Source: Neolentinus lepideus HHB14362 ss-1 (taxonomy: Eukaryota; Basidiomycota; Agaricomycetes; Gloeophyllales; Gloeophyllaceae). From it: a stretch of 29,035 nucleotides of DNA. How positions within the stretch are numbered: the first letter of the stretch is position 1; each line of letters opens with the position of its first letter. The DNA lies in assembly GCA_001632425.1 (NCBI GenBank), contig KV425579.1:40312-69346 (forward strand), in the 5' to 3' direction. The notes below the pieces were generated by a model, which was not told where the DNA came from, made no database searches, and saw only the letters and a program-made list of their open reading frames with translations. Made by a program: the position numbers and the translations under genes. Of the stretch, positions 1 through 8,914 are shown one piece after another.

Positions 1-115
1 AGTGGGTTCGTGGGGTGGGTGGCGGGAGGGAGAGGGTTGGTTGGGGGGAGAGGATTTTTGGTGTGTCCCGGATGGGTCGAAAATTCTGGTGTATAGTAGT
101 TTTCTGTTTGTCACT

Positions 116-298
116 CTCCGTCTAGTTGCGCTCACTCTCAGTATTCCCTCACTCTTACTCCGTCTAGTCTCCCTTTCCCTCTCACTCCGTCTAGTCATTC
201 CCTCTCCCTCTCACTCCGTCTAGTCTCCCTCACTCTTACTCCGTCTAGTCTCCCTCACTCTTACTCCGTCTAGCTCACTCTCCCTCTCACTCCGTATA
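116..298. repeat. CT-rich minisatellite, 'CTCCGTCTAG' repeats
   Basis: The decamer CTCCGTCTAG recurs about six times, with a seventh variant copy (CTCCGTATAG), separated by CT-rich filler. Two 25-bp units, at 224-248 and 249-273, are identical and directly adjacent. The flanking copies differ by small indels and substitutions. The strand is pyrimidine-rich throughout. No ORF here looks like a real protein. It is either a decayed minisatellite or a polypyrimidine tract of an unseen promoter. Confidence 0.8.
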
Positions 299-507
299 GC
301 TCACTCTCACTCCCTCTCACTCTCACTCTGCCTCTTGAGATTTTTATCTACCTTGCTTGATTTCTGTTTTTGTCTGGTAATGATTGTACAGTAGCACGGG
401 TTGGGGGTGGCGCGGGGGACAAAAATGCATTTATATTCTCTCGCACTCTCAATATTCAATGTCGATGTCAAGTCAAGATGCTTGGGGTGGGATGGTTAGT
501 GAGAGTG

Positions 508-592
508 GGATAGGTCGTATTCAGCGAGAGGATGGTGTATATCACATCATATTCAACAAGGGGATGGTGTATATCATATTCAGCGAGGGATC
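508..592. repeat. Short direct repeat, two copies
   Basis: The phrase 'attcagcgag(a)gg' followed by or following 'atggtgtatatca' occurs twice about 30-60 bp apart. Copy one reads GGATGGTGTATATCACATCATATTC and copy two reads GGATGGTGTATATCATATTC, so they differ by a 5-bp insertion. This fits a local tandem duplication. No coding frame is supported. Confidence 0.6.
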
Positions 593-601
593 GTCACTTT
601 G

Positions 602-778
602 GAGATGCTGAAACTCTGGCCAGTCTCAAATTCGAGGGACGCGGTAGCGAGGCCGGTACGGATGATATTATGTATGTAACGAGCATAGCGAAACACTCGG
701 CGAGAGATAACTTGTTACGATGAAACGCTGGCAAATCATACAAATTCGAGGTACGCGATAGCGAGGCCGGTACGGATG
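602..778. repeat. Dispersed direct repeat pair, ~114 bp apart
   Basis: The 38-bp block at 627-664 and the block at 741-778 differ at only two positions. Both end in GCGAGGCCGGTACGGATG. Similarity continues upstream (about 602-626 against 718-740), with 'gatg(ct)gaaac(t/g)ctggc' in both. This looks like an imperfect tandem duplication of a roughly 114-bp segment. Small ORFs across it are not convincing genes. Confidence 0.75.
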
Positions 779-1083
779 CAATGTGTCCCGAGCAGATGGA
801 CAGATAGACGGTGTTTAGAGTTTGCGCTAGCATGGGACAAACACTCTCGGGCCCTGGGTACGCTGACTGATGGATATTGCCAAGTAATTAGACAGGTACA
901 CACGCACAGATCAAGGTAACTGCCGCCAAACAAGTTGGGGTTAAAGTTCGCAACCGTCCGCATCACCATCAGAACGCGGGGTGTGAAAGGGCGACGGGGA
1001 CGCGGGGCTGGCCAATCCGGGGCGGGCAATTAATTGATGCACCTAGGGGCGGTGGTTGCCGAGGGCAGATGGCTTGTACTTTC

Positions 1084-1152
1084 AGCCGAGGACAGAGGAG
1101 GGAGTTCGGCCAACGAAGACAGAGCAGGGAGTCCAGCCAACGAGGATTCGGG
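1084..1152. repeat. Degenerate ~27-bp tandem repeat, 2.5 copies
   Basis: Units begin at 1084, 1110 and 1137 and share the pattern agcc(a)acgargacagag-agggagt-c-g. On the minus strand a short ORF across it reads a repeated Ser/Leu/Ala/Pro peptide, which simply reflects the repeat. No gene is supported. Confidence 0.55.
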
Positions 1153-1428
1153 AAAGCTCAAGGGGAATGGGATAATGCGATAGAAGAGGTAGCCGTTCTG
1201 CGATGCAATAGGTGCCGAGTGTGAGATGGTCGTCCAAAAGCGAGGGCAGGCCAATCCCAGTGCGACACTTGTGTGATGTGAGAGCTGGGGTCGACGGGAG
1301 CGCGGAAGATCAGATAAGGTGCGGGACGGCGTGAGCGACATTGGCCGCGATGGGTGGGAGGAATGAGTAGGACGGTGCTTAGTGTGCCAGGTTATTCATA
1401 TGTGGCGTTCTTAATTTGCGACCAACTG

Positions 1429-1490
1429 AGCGACATTACCAAGAAGTGGGCAACGTTACCCGAGAAGTGAGCAGCATTCGCCAAGCTGGG
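1429..1490. repeat. Degenerate 21-bp tandem repeat, 3 copies
   Basis: Three consecutive units at about 1429-1448, 1449-1469 and 1470-1490 follow the pattern gc(g/a)ac(a/g)tt(a)cc-agaagtg. The third is the most diverged. It is one of several short tandem-repeat families in the first 1.5 kb, a texture absent from the gene-bearing remainder of the window. Confidence 0.5.
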
Positions 1491-2524
1491 AACTATGGCG
1501 GGATCGACGGAGATCGGAAAAGGTAGGTGAGCCCATGGACACCCGCAGGTGCCGCAAACTGTGGAGACGGTACCGTGTGTTTGCGACTTCGCACCCGGGT
1601 GCCTTGGGCTCTCCTTCTCCCGCAGGTTCAGTCAGAGAAATGGTAGATGGATGATAAACCAAGAAGGAAGAATACAGGGAAAATGAAGGGACCAATCCGG
1701 CGCGCTAGAAGGTCCGAGCACACCCATTCGATGGCAGTCGTCGAGAAAAGTGCGGGATAATGGACTGAGGCGGTTGCGCCGCGGCCTCGCACAAAGATAG
1801 GCTGGGTTCAGGAAAGGAGAACGTCTAGTAAACGTTTAATTCGAATAGAGACTAGTGCCGACCAGGCACATGGTACGGTGAGATTGAGTGCATCTAAACT
1901 TTGACGAAGAGGATACCAAGAACTGTTCGACGCAACTCAGGACCTGGACACAAAGAATGGAATGAGCCCGAGTAAGAAAGACGGACAAGCAGTAGCCGAA
2001 ACCGTGGAGTCGCGGAAGCAAAGAAGAAGATGCTGCGGAATCACAAGCTATCCAACAAGAATAAGACATATGCACAATGAAGTCGGGAACTGCCGCCCAA
2101 GTAAGGTGAGAGTGGAAGTGGTCATTGATGCCTCGAACCAGAAGGAGAAAGCTCAGTTCCGTCATTCCAGGCGGTGGCAGCATTCACGACTTAAGACCGA
2201 TAGGCGTGAACAATGCAATGTTCCTAAATCAAGCGAATTGACCATGGATCATGACACTAAGGCTGTATAAGGCCGCTCAGAACTAGGAGCCGCAACGCAT
2301 AATTGCGCAGTTTCGCGATAGTGGTCCATGGATCCCAGTCCGGTGAAGTAGATGGGCCGCGGTGGTGGAGTTTTACGATTATCAACACCCGTTGCAGGAG
2401 GACTCGGACAAGTCGGCGATAGTGAATGAGAGTGAGCTGAGCATTGAAAGCGGATTTCCCCGACAAAACTTATGATCAGACGGCAAAAGCTTGAACCATT
2501 GTAGACCCTTGCCAAACCACGGAG

Positions 2525-3005
2525 TTGAACTTGAGCCGCAGACAATGCGACTCTGTAGGGCTCTGGATAGTAAAATTTTTCTGCAGCCTGCTCGAAACGG
2601 TGACTGCGCTCGACAGCTACACATCTATAGATATCAGAAACGAGGAAAGTTGGAGGATATTCGAGTTGATATACCTGGTCGTCAAAGACGGACCGGAGCA
2701 AGGGCTTCAGTAGATACAAAGGACGGACCAATGGCTGCAGGATGCACCAGACATGAATCGCGTCGGCCCCGACTCTTGGGCAGAGGGATCATGGGGCCAA
2801 GGCGTACTTGAGAGGTAAGCGGATCACCAGGATGGTGAAGCAGCAAGTAGCAGTCTACCGAGAGACGCGTCAAAGGGTGCGAGTACCGCTGACGACATGA
2901 GGATCTGGCAATTCAAGCACCATAGACGAGCACTGTATAGTGATGCAGACATAGACGATGAATCTTCACCGGAGCCGACATGACCGCGAGGCTGCCTCCA
3001 CACGA
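2525..3005 (+). pseudogene. Broken coding fragments, possible N-terminal part of the MYND-like remnant
   Basis: Plus-strand frames here read like protein but are interrupted. From about 2525 a 62-codon stretch has a helical, hydrophobic look (for example WIVKFFCSLLETVTAL and ESWRIFELIYLVVKDGPEQG) and ends at TAG 2711-2713. The same frame then continues open for about 33 codons. From about 2822 another open stretch of some 52 codons (ending ALYSDADIDDESSPEPT) stops at a TGA. Agaric MYND-finger proteins commonly have a long helical N-terminal region, so these pieces may belong with the decayed finger downstream. That link is inference. No intact start-to-stop model could be built. Confidence 0.3.
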
Positions 3006-3505
3006 ATGCGCTCATGGTAGAAGGATGGTGCCCGTGAAGACGAAACAGATCCTACCGGTTTATTCGGGGAGGATAAAATCAATCAAGTGGAAATTAATCG
3101 TTTGGTGATCGAAAGCCATGGCAGTATGCAATTTGACGTCTGGCCGGTGACTCCTCTGGACCGACAGAGACAGGTTGTATACTGACGTTCCTTTGCCTTC
3201 AATGGCTACCCGCATCAAGAGAAGGCCGATCGGATCCAGTTCGTTGCAAACGTCGGAGGCGCAGACAGTCGACTTTGTTCTTAGTGCTTTCGTGCCGACC
3301 TGTGTGGCCAAAGAGCTGGAACAGGGAGTAACGGGTACCACGGTGCTGATCCAACATCGAGCGGCGTCGGAAATGACCTGGCGCAGACGGAGGAATGTAT
3401 GGTATTTGATGAGTGGACTTTAGGTAAAAAGTCGGACTACCCATTGGTCCGGACCAGACTGCACAATCTTGGTGATGAGATATCTCGAACTGGTCAGAGT
3501 CTGCG

Positions 3506-3958
3506 GTGGCCGACAGCTCTTCAAGAGGGTGCTCGGAAGAATACCAGGGAACGACATTCGTGTCGTCAAAGATCCGTCCAGCTCGCAAGACAGTTTTTGA
3601 ACAGGCAGCGCGTGACAGTCGCATTTGTCCTCCGCCAGGAGACTACGGCAGGATACCGAATGAACAGAATAGAAGCAGTTCGCCGGATGGGGACGCCAAA
3701 ATTGCATAGCTATGGTCGACAGAGGGAAAGCAGTGGAAGGACCATTGCGCGGAACATAAAATTGACTGTCCACATGTGGTGAAGAGTGCAAAAACTACGA
3801 GTTTGGAGTCAGCTGAGGGTGCATCTGAGAGGGACGCACCAATAGCAAAGGGCCCAAGGACCAGAAGACACATTGCAGCACAGATGCCCTTGCGTCTCTA
3901 CTTACCGTTAATAATGCTCGCTATGGACAAAAAAAATCATGAAAGCACCTTTAATTGA
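3506..3958 (+). pseudogene. Decayed MYND-type zinc-finger gene fragment
   Basis: In one plus-strand frame, positions 3671-3769 read R-S-S-S-P-D-G-D-A-K-I-A-stop-L-W-S-T-E-G-K-Q, then WKDHCAEHKIDC. This follows the MYND pattern (C-x2-C..YC-x3-CQ-x2-DW-x2-H-x3-C) in spacing and in the conserved tail W-K-x-H-x-x-x-H-K-x-x-C. Most zinc cysteines are replaced, and a TAG at 3707-3709 sits where the YYC motif should be. The frame then stays open for about 83 codons to 3958. MYND fingers are protein-interaction modules that are very numerous in agaric genomes. Seen directly: the tail motif and the stop. Inferred: that it was once a MYND gene. I give no repaired reading. Confidence 0.4.
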
Positions 3959-4238
3959 AATGAACATGCGACGGCAACAGTCGACACTCAACGTTCCAAG
4001 GGATTTCCAAGCAGACCAGAAGTTCGTGCAAATATTCGAAATGCATGCTTCGACCTACTCTGCGCGACTCGCGGCAGCGCGCGTTAGGAAAAGAACCAAT
4101 GGAGAGTTCGAGGGTATTTGCGAGGTAGAGACAGGTCGATGACGCCGGTGAAAGCAAGTGCAAACTCGAATTCAGCTTGACGCCACGACTACCGAAGAGA
4201 CGCGTTCGACTTCACTGCTCCGTCGCTGAGCGCTGAGC

Positions 4239-7038
4239 ATGGCCGAAGCCACGTTCAAAGACATACCAGAACTCTTCGAGGTAAGTATTATCAGCATGTT
4301 TGGTGCATGGAAAGGAGGAATGAATTGCAGCACAGGTCGAACTTGGCGAATCATTGACTGCGCGTACCGAAAGTCTATGTCAGTGAGGACTGCCTTGTAT
4401 TCTTGGGTGAAGGGCTTCGCTTAACCTTGAACAGCTACGTTTCGTGAACTAGGACCTCCCGACCTGTGTCATGTGGTGAAGAGCACCGGGAAAGCGGGCC
4501 AGCGGGATGTGCGTCGACTTCGTTCTATCTGCTCAGCTTGCCTTTAATACTGAGCCTATGATATCGACCAGCTTGGCTCTTATCACTATGTCTCGGGTGT
4601 AGACGCATCATCTTCTGCGTCGCTGGCCGCCTACATCAACTCCCTCACATATGCAATTGAAGACACCAGCGGCTGGCTTACGAAGGGTCCTACGTGGAAG
4701 CTTCGCAATGGATGCTACTGGTATGGCCCATCTGCCCCTAGTACTGATTATCTACGTATAATTTGGACAGCTGCTTCAACGCCTTCTCCCGAGTCGACAT
4801 ACGCGTGGACGTGAAGATTCCAGGAGGTGTGCATACATACGTGGTGGATCTTCGTGGCGAAAGGTACGCTCTACGTTAGTCCCTCCGACCGTACTGGATG
4901 GAGCGTAGTCTTCCAGGCATGAAGCTACGCCAGAAATATGGCAAGAAACCTACCTTTCTGCCCTCCTCCGAGCCATCCTGTATTCCGACGACCCCACGTA
5001 TTACCTCGATGCCTACCGAAAACTAGATCCTATCACGACACCCGACAGCGAGATCCGGTTCCTGCAAGCTGCTGAACAACTGTTCCTGAAAGGTTGATAT
5101 AGAAACCGTGCTCTTTGCCATCTGCGTTGACCGTTCTTCGACAGGCTGGCAGGTCGGCTCGGACCCAGAAATCCAAGTCGCAACTGTGGTCTCCAATCAC
5201 CTCACAGCGGGTATCCTAAAGTACTTCGGAGACAGTAATCGATGGCAGCAGGCTACAAATTTGTTTGAGAAGCTAACAGTAAAGGAACCCGAGATCGCGT
5301 CCTTACTGGCAAAAAGTTACATCGGCATGAGTGAGTCGTATGATCTTGTATTACCCTTTTAAGACCATCTGTTAACTATGCAGAAAGACGAGGAAGTTAA
5401 GGCAGTCCAAATCATGGCTGCTACCTTGAAGGCGACGCCACAGTCATACACACTGCTGCACGTGCAGTGCGACTTCCTCCGATCGAAAGGCAAGCTAGAA
5501 TGGGCACTGAAGCTGGCTAAGCAGGCTGTCAACTGTGCGCCTAGCGAGTTCGTGACGTGGGAGAAGTTGACGGAGCTGTACATCGACTTGGAAGAGTATG
5601 AATCGGTGAGTGCTTGCGTTATTCCTTTGCGATCGTTTGACTCAAGTGCTTGTGAATAGGCTCTCTTGACTCTCAACTCATGTCCGATGTTCACGTACAA
5701 TGGTCGTGATGCTCACCGGCCACTAACACCGGCCCGTATTCACTTACCCTCGAAACGTCCTATAACAGACATCCTTCCAGAGCGGCAGAAAAATGAGGAT
5801 GATGAGGTACGTCTACCTGCGACCATACAATTCTATCTAATCTGATGAACGAGCAGGCGGACCCAGCCCTCCAGCGCCTTCCATCTCCAGGTCTGCGCGG
5901 CACCTGGGCACGGGCATACGCCCTCCTCTGCCGGCTAGTCTCACGCATCGGATGGGACGAGCTGCTGAAGTCACGGAGCTGCGTCTTCGTGATGGAAGAA
6001 GAATACCGCATGCAGAAGGCACACTCTGAGCACACGCACGTCAACGGCGTCGACGGTGGCGATAACGTCATCCACGAGGACGGCACGGTGGGCAAGTCCG
6101 AAGGGAGCACACTTGTGGCGAATGCTGGTGCAGACGACGACGCATCAACGAGAGGCATCGTCTCGGAAGCTTCGACGAAGGGGTCGATCTCGAGTGAGGC
6201 AAATGTAGTCGAGAACGATAATCTGAATGCAGCGCCGGCGATCCCGACAATACGCATCTCCACTGAGTCGGATCGAGCGAGAGAAGAAGAGGGTGAGGAG
6301 ACAAACGAAGAAGACGACATGGCGAGCGATGTGCTGGAGAAACCAGTTCAAGCTGCAGGTGAGGACCAGGAGAACGGGGTTGATGCTGCCCAGCAGAGCG
6401 ATTTTTCGTTCAATAACAAGCGGCTGTGTGAGCGATGGCTTGATAACCTGTTCATGGTTCTCTACGAGGTGAGTTACCTCTACAAGTGTTCTGTTATCAA
6501 AGCTAATACCGCACGACAGGATCTGCGGGTGTGGACAATCTTCCGGGCTGAGGTGGCCCACTTCAAAACACAACATGTCGCATATAGGAAGACGGCGCTC
6601 GAGTGGGAAATCCTGGGCGACTTGGGATTGCGGTTACATCACAAGGAGGAAGCGAAGGAGGCATACCAGCGATGCCTTGAGAGCCAGCGATTCTCGTACA
6701 AGCCGTGGTCAAAGCTTTTGGACATGTACGCAGATGAGGGCGATCTTCAGCGGTCGCTTCAGATGGCTATTAGGGTGGCCGCCTACCAGTACGCGGAGTA
6801 TGCAGAGATGACGGTGAGTATTGGCAATACTGTTTCTCCGAGTATAGGACTGACATTCCTTTCTCCGTAGTATCCGACACAGGTCGCGCGTAGTTTCTTC
6901 AAGCTTTATCAGATCCATGGGCACGCCAAGCTCGCGTACACGCTTTTGAGCATGGGTCTACCGGAACCAATCCAAAAAGTTATGGATAGTTATTTGAACT
7001 ATGGACGCGCATTCAAGGTGGAAGGATATGATTTCTGA
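4239..7038 (+). CDS. BUD7: ChAPs family protein (Chs5-Arf1-binding, Bud7/Bch1-like), exomer cargo adaptor
   Basis: Subunit of the exomer complex, which with Chs5 and Arf1 sorts selected cargo (classically chitin synthase III) from the trans-Golgi to the plasma membrane. Twelve exons: 4239-4280, 4336-4378, 4435-4508, 4572-4720, 4771-4863, 4917-5092, 5145-5330, 5388-5605, 5660-5806, 5857-6468, 6520-6813, 6871-7038. They give 733 residues, close to the ~725-750 of the yeast paralogues. Family marks are ELGPPDLCHVVK (about 33-44), YHYVSGVDASSS (about 57-68), FSRVDIRVDVKIPGG (about 107-121), then TPR-like helices (about 170-375 and 585-680) and a conserved C terminus ending near YGRAFKVEGYDF. Residues of about 430-558 form a long acidic low-complexity insert. 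The intron before exon 8 uses an AAAG acceptor, the only choice that keeps GMNEEVKAV in frame. Confidence in the family is high; which yeast paralogue it matches best is not resolved. Confidence 0.93.
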
Positions 7039-7241
7039 AAAAAATATGTGTACCATCTTTTTTGGCACCTGATAGCGGCGAGTTCTGCCACTACCAGTAC
7101 TATCGTAATTACGTAAATTATCACAGGCATAAAGTTATTTGAAGTGACGTCTGCCGGTCATGGGTTTTGCTCTGTACTCAGCATCCAACCTTCCTTGAGT
7201 CAGTTCTTTCTGCCACCGGCTTGCAGGCTTGACTCCGAACT

Positions 7242-8602
7242 ATGTCGCTGTCGCCTCCAATACGCAGACTGTCAGTCTCAAACGCTAAACACGAGGAAGA
7301 CTTGATTAATGCATATGAGGCGGAGGAAGAACGTCTGATTAACCTCCTTTCGAGGAAGCTTGAGAAGGTACATTCCAGCTAGTCATTAGTGAAACTTGCG
7401 GTGGTCATGACATGCACTTATTCTAGCTGAGGGAGGAGAAGGTAGCATTGGAGAACATACGAGAAGTCGAGTCCGAGTCTCAAGTAAACCGACTGTCTCG
7501 AGAGCTGTCCGCCCTGCGCCTAGCACAGCAGCAGGCTCTCCAGGCAGGTCCAAGTCAAGAGAATGGTGCCACCAGCAGTGGTGAAGCATCTGAGAACCGG
7601 CCAGGCATGCAAGCCTTCTTGTCAGCCTTCGACCCTCTGTCTCCGAGCACAGAAGTTATTATGGACGCATTGCGCAAAGAGAACGAACAACTGAGAAATC
7701 GGCTGGGTCAAACAGAGCGCGAATTCATCAGGGTATCAAGGTTAAATGAAATTTATCGAGAAGAGTTGATCGACCATCGCAGAAGAGTACGTATATTACT
7801 TCCGTAGCCTCCCGCCACCGAGCTCACAAAGATTGTATAGCTTGGATTGCCCGTCGACAACTTGATTGGACTGTCGACTTCAGATCCGTACTCGCAGCCC
7901 ATACATCTACGATCTTATTCACAGAGTTCTTCGCCGTCTACCTCCCTTATGCCGCTACCTCCTGCCCCTCCTGTCCGCTCTCTGCCCGGAGGCGTTCCAA
8001 TTCCGAGACCTCCTTCTCAGATTCGGCGACCAGTCAACAATATCTCCGAAATCACGACTCCGCTATCCCGTTCTCCTTCATCTTCCGACTCCCCTTTCCC
8101 TTTGTCTCCTGTCACCTCCACTAATCCAGCTAGTTTTCTCACCAATGATACGTCCATCACCACGCCCCCATCTTCCGCCTCCTTGCTGTCCAATCCTCCA
8201 GCCCCGTATCCTGCTGCCAATCACACTCTATCCTATCCTTCAGTCCCACCGCCCTCGCTATCGTCATCTTATGGTTCGCCAATCATATCATACCACCGTC
8301 CTCCGAGAGATCCTTCCCTGTCACCTATTGAAGCCCGTAGTCGCCGTGACTCTTACCAGAGACGTGGCAGTTTTGAGCGACGTCCAGGACATGCTGCCGG
8401 AGATTCTTCAGGAAGTCTGCGAAGCATCAGTCGTAGTCAAAGCAGGAGGGAAAGCGTCGAACGTGGCGTCAGGGTAGCAGAAACCGGCATTCTTGTACCT
8501 CGGAGTCGAACGAGTAGTGTCGCGTCTCCTATGCAGCAGCCCATCAACGGCGAAGAAATATCAAGGCAAGAAACTATTCCGGAGTTGTCTCCAAACTTAT
8601 AA
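7242..8602 (+). CDS. Coiled-coil, Ser/Pro-rich hypothetical protein
   Basis: Three exons (7242-7367, 7427-7786, 7841-8602) encode 415 residues. I do not recognise a named domain. Residues of about 15-75 and 130-160 are charged, heptad-like helices (EEERLINLLSRKLEKLREEK and LRKENEQLRNRLGQTEREF), predicting coiled coils. The third exon is low complexity, dominated by Ser and Pro (about 165-320). An Arg/Ser-rich stretch follows (RRDSYQRRGSFERR at about 335-350; SRSQSRRESVERG at about 366-378) that offers many basic-directed phosphorylation sites. Both introns have standard GT..AG ends and keep frame. It starts 203 bp after the ChAPs stop and converges on the helicase gene. The architecture suggests a scaffold or cytoskeletal/septation regulator, but that is only a guess. 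Confidence 0.8.
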
Positions 8603-8914
8603 GGTATATTCAAGTTGGTATAATGAATTGTCAATTGTATCTCCCAGGACGGACCTGTGTATTTGTGCAGTTGCTGCTCACCTCTGTACTGTTGCTGCTA
8701 TTATCGTCGCTAGCTCCGTTGTCAATATCGTTCATAATATACTAGTGAATGCGAGAAGAATCTTCACTGAAGCAGACCTTCAACTATCGATTAATCTTCA
8801 GAGTGACTACGTATACTACGGATCTCTCTTGTATGTCGCAACCCAAGACTCTATTTCTACTTTCTTGCAATATACGGTGTGGAGAGCACGCCTATTGCCC
8901 GGAGTTTGTTCTCC
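8603..8914. other. Convergent intergenic spacer (312 bp)
   Basis: Lies between the stop codons of two genes that face each other, so it must hold both 3' untranslated regions. Small ORFs reading through it from the upstream gene have no support. If either transcript runs a few hundred bases past its stop, the two mRNAs would overlap as natural antisense. Confidence 0.6.

Larger units (their letters stand above)
1..2490. other. Gene-poor, repeat-rich left flank
   Basis: Apart from the short repeats listed separately, I see no ORF with recognisable motifs, plausible exon structure or family resemblance. The longest open frames (minus strand 1836-2183 and the start of 2249-2731) overlap unrelated frames on the other strand and show no splice-linked continuation. 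There is no reverse transcriptase, integrase, transposase or long terminal repeat that I can read. The stretch could be old transposon remains worn past recognition. Confidence 0.5.

Noticed and set aside
116..298. Telomeric repeat
   Set aside because: The unit (CTCCGTCTAG with CT filler) does not resemble the TTAGGG-type telomere repeats of basidiomycetes.
3199..3791. Overlapping minus-strand ORFs of 123-141 codons
   Set aside because: They run opposite the decayed MYND-like stretch and have no recognisable motif.
5760..6320. 186-codon minus-strand ORF opposite the ChAPs gene
   Set aside because: Antisense shadow of the acidic low-complexity exon; Ser-rich composition arises from reverse-reading Glu/Asp codons.
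7866..8477. 203-codon plus-strand ORF
   Set aside because: A shadow in another frame of the Ser/Pro-rich third exon of the coiled-coil gene; its Leu/Pro/Arg-rich composition is what a frame shift of Ser/Pro codons produces.
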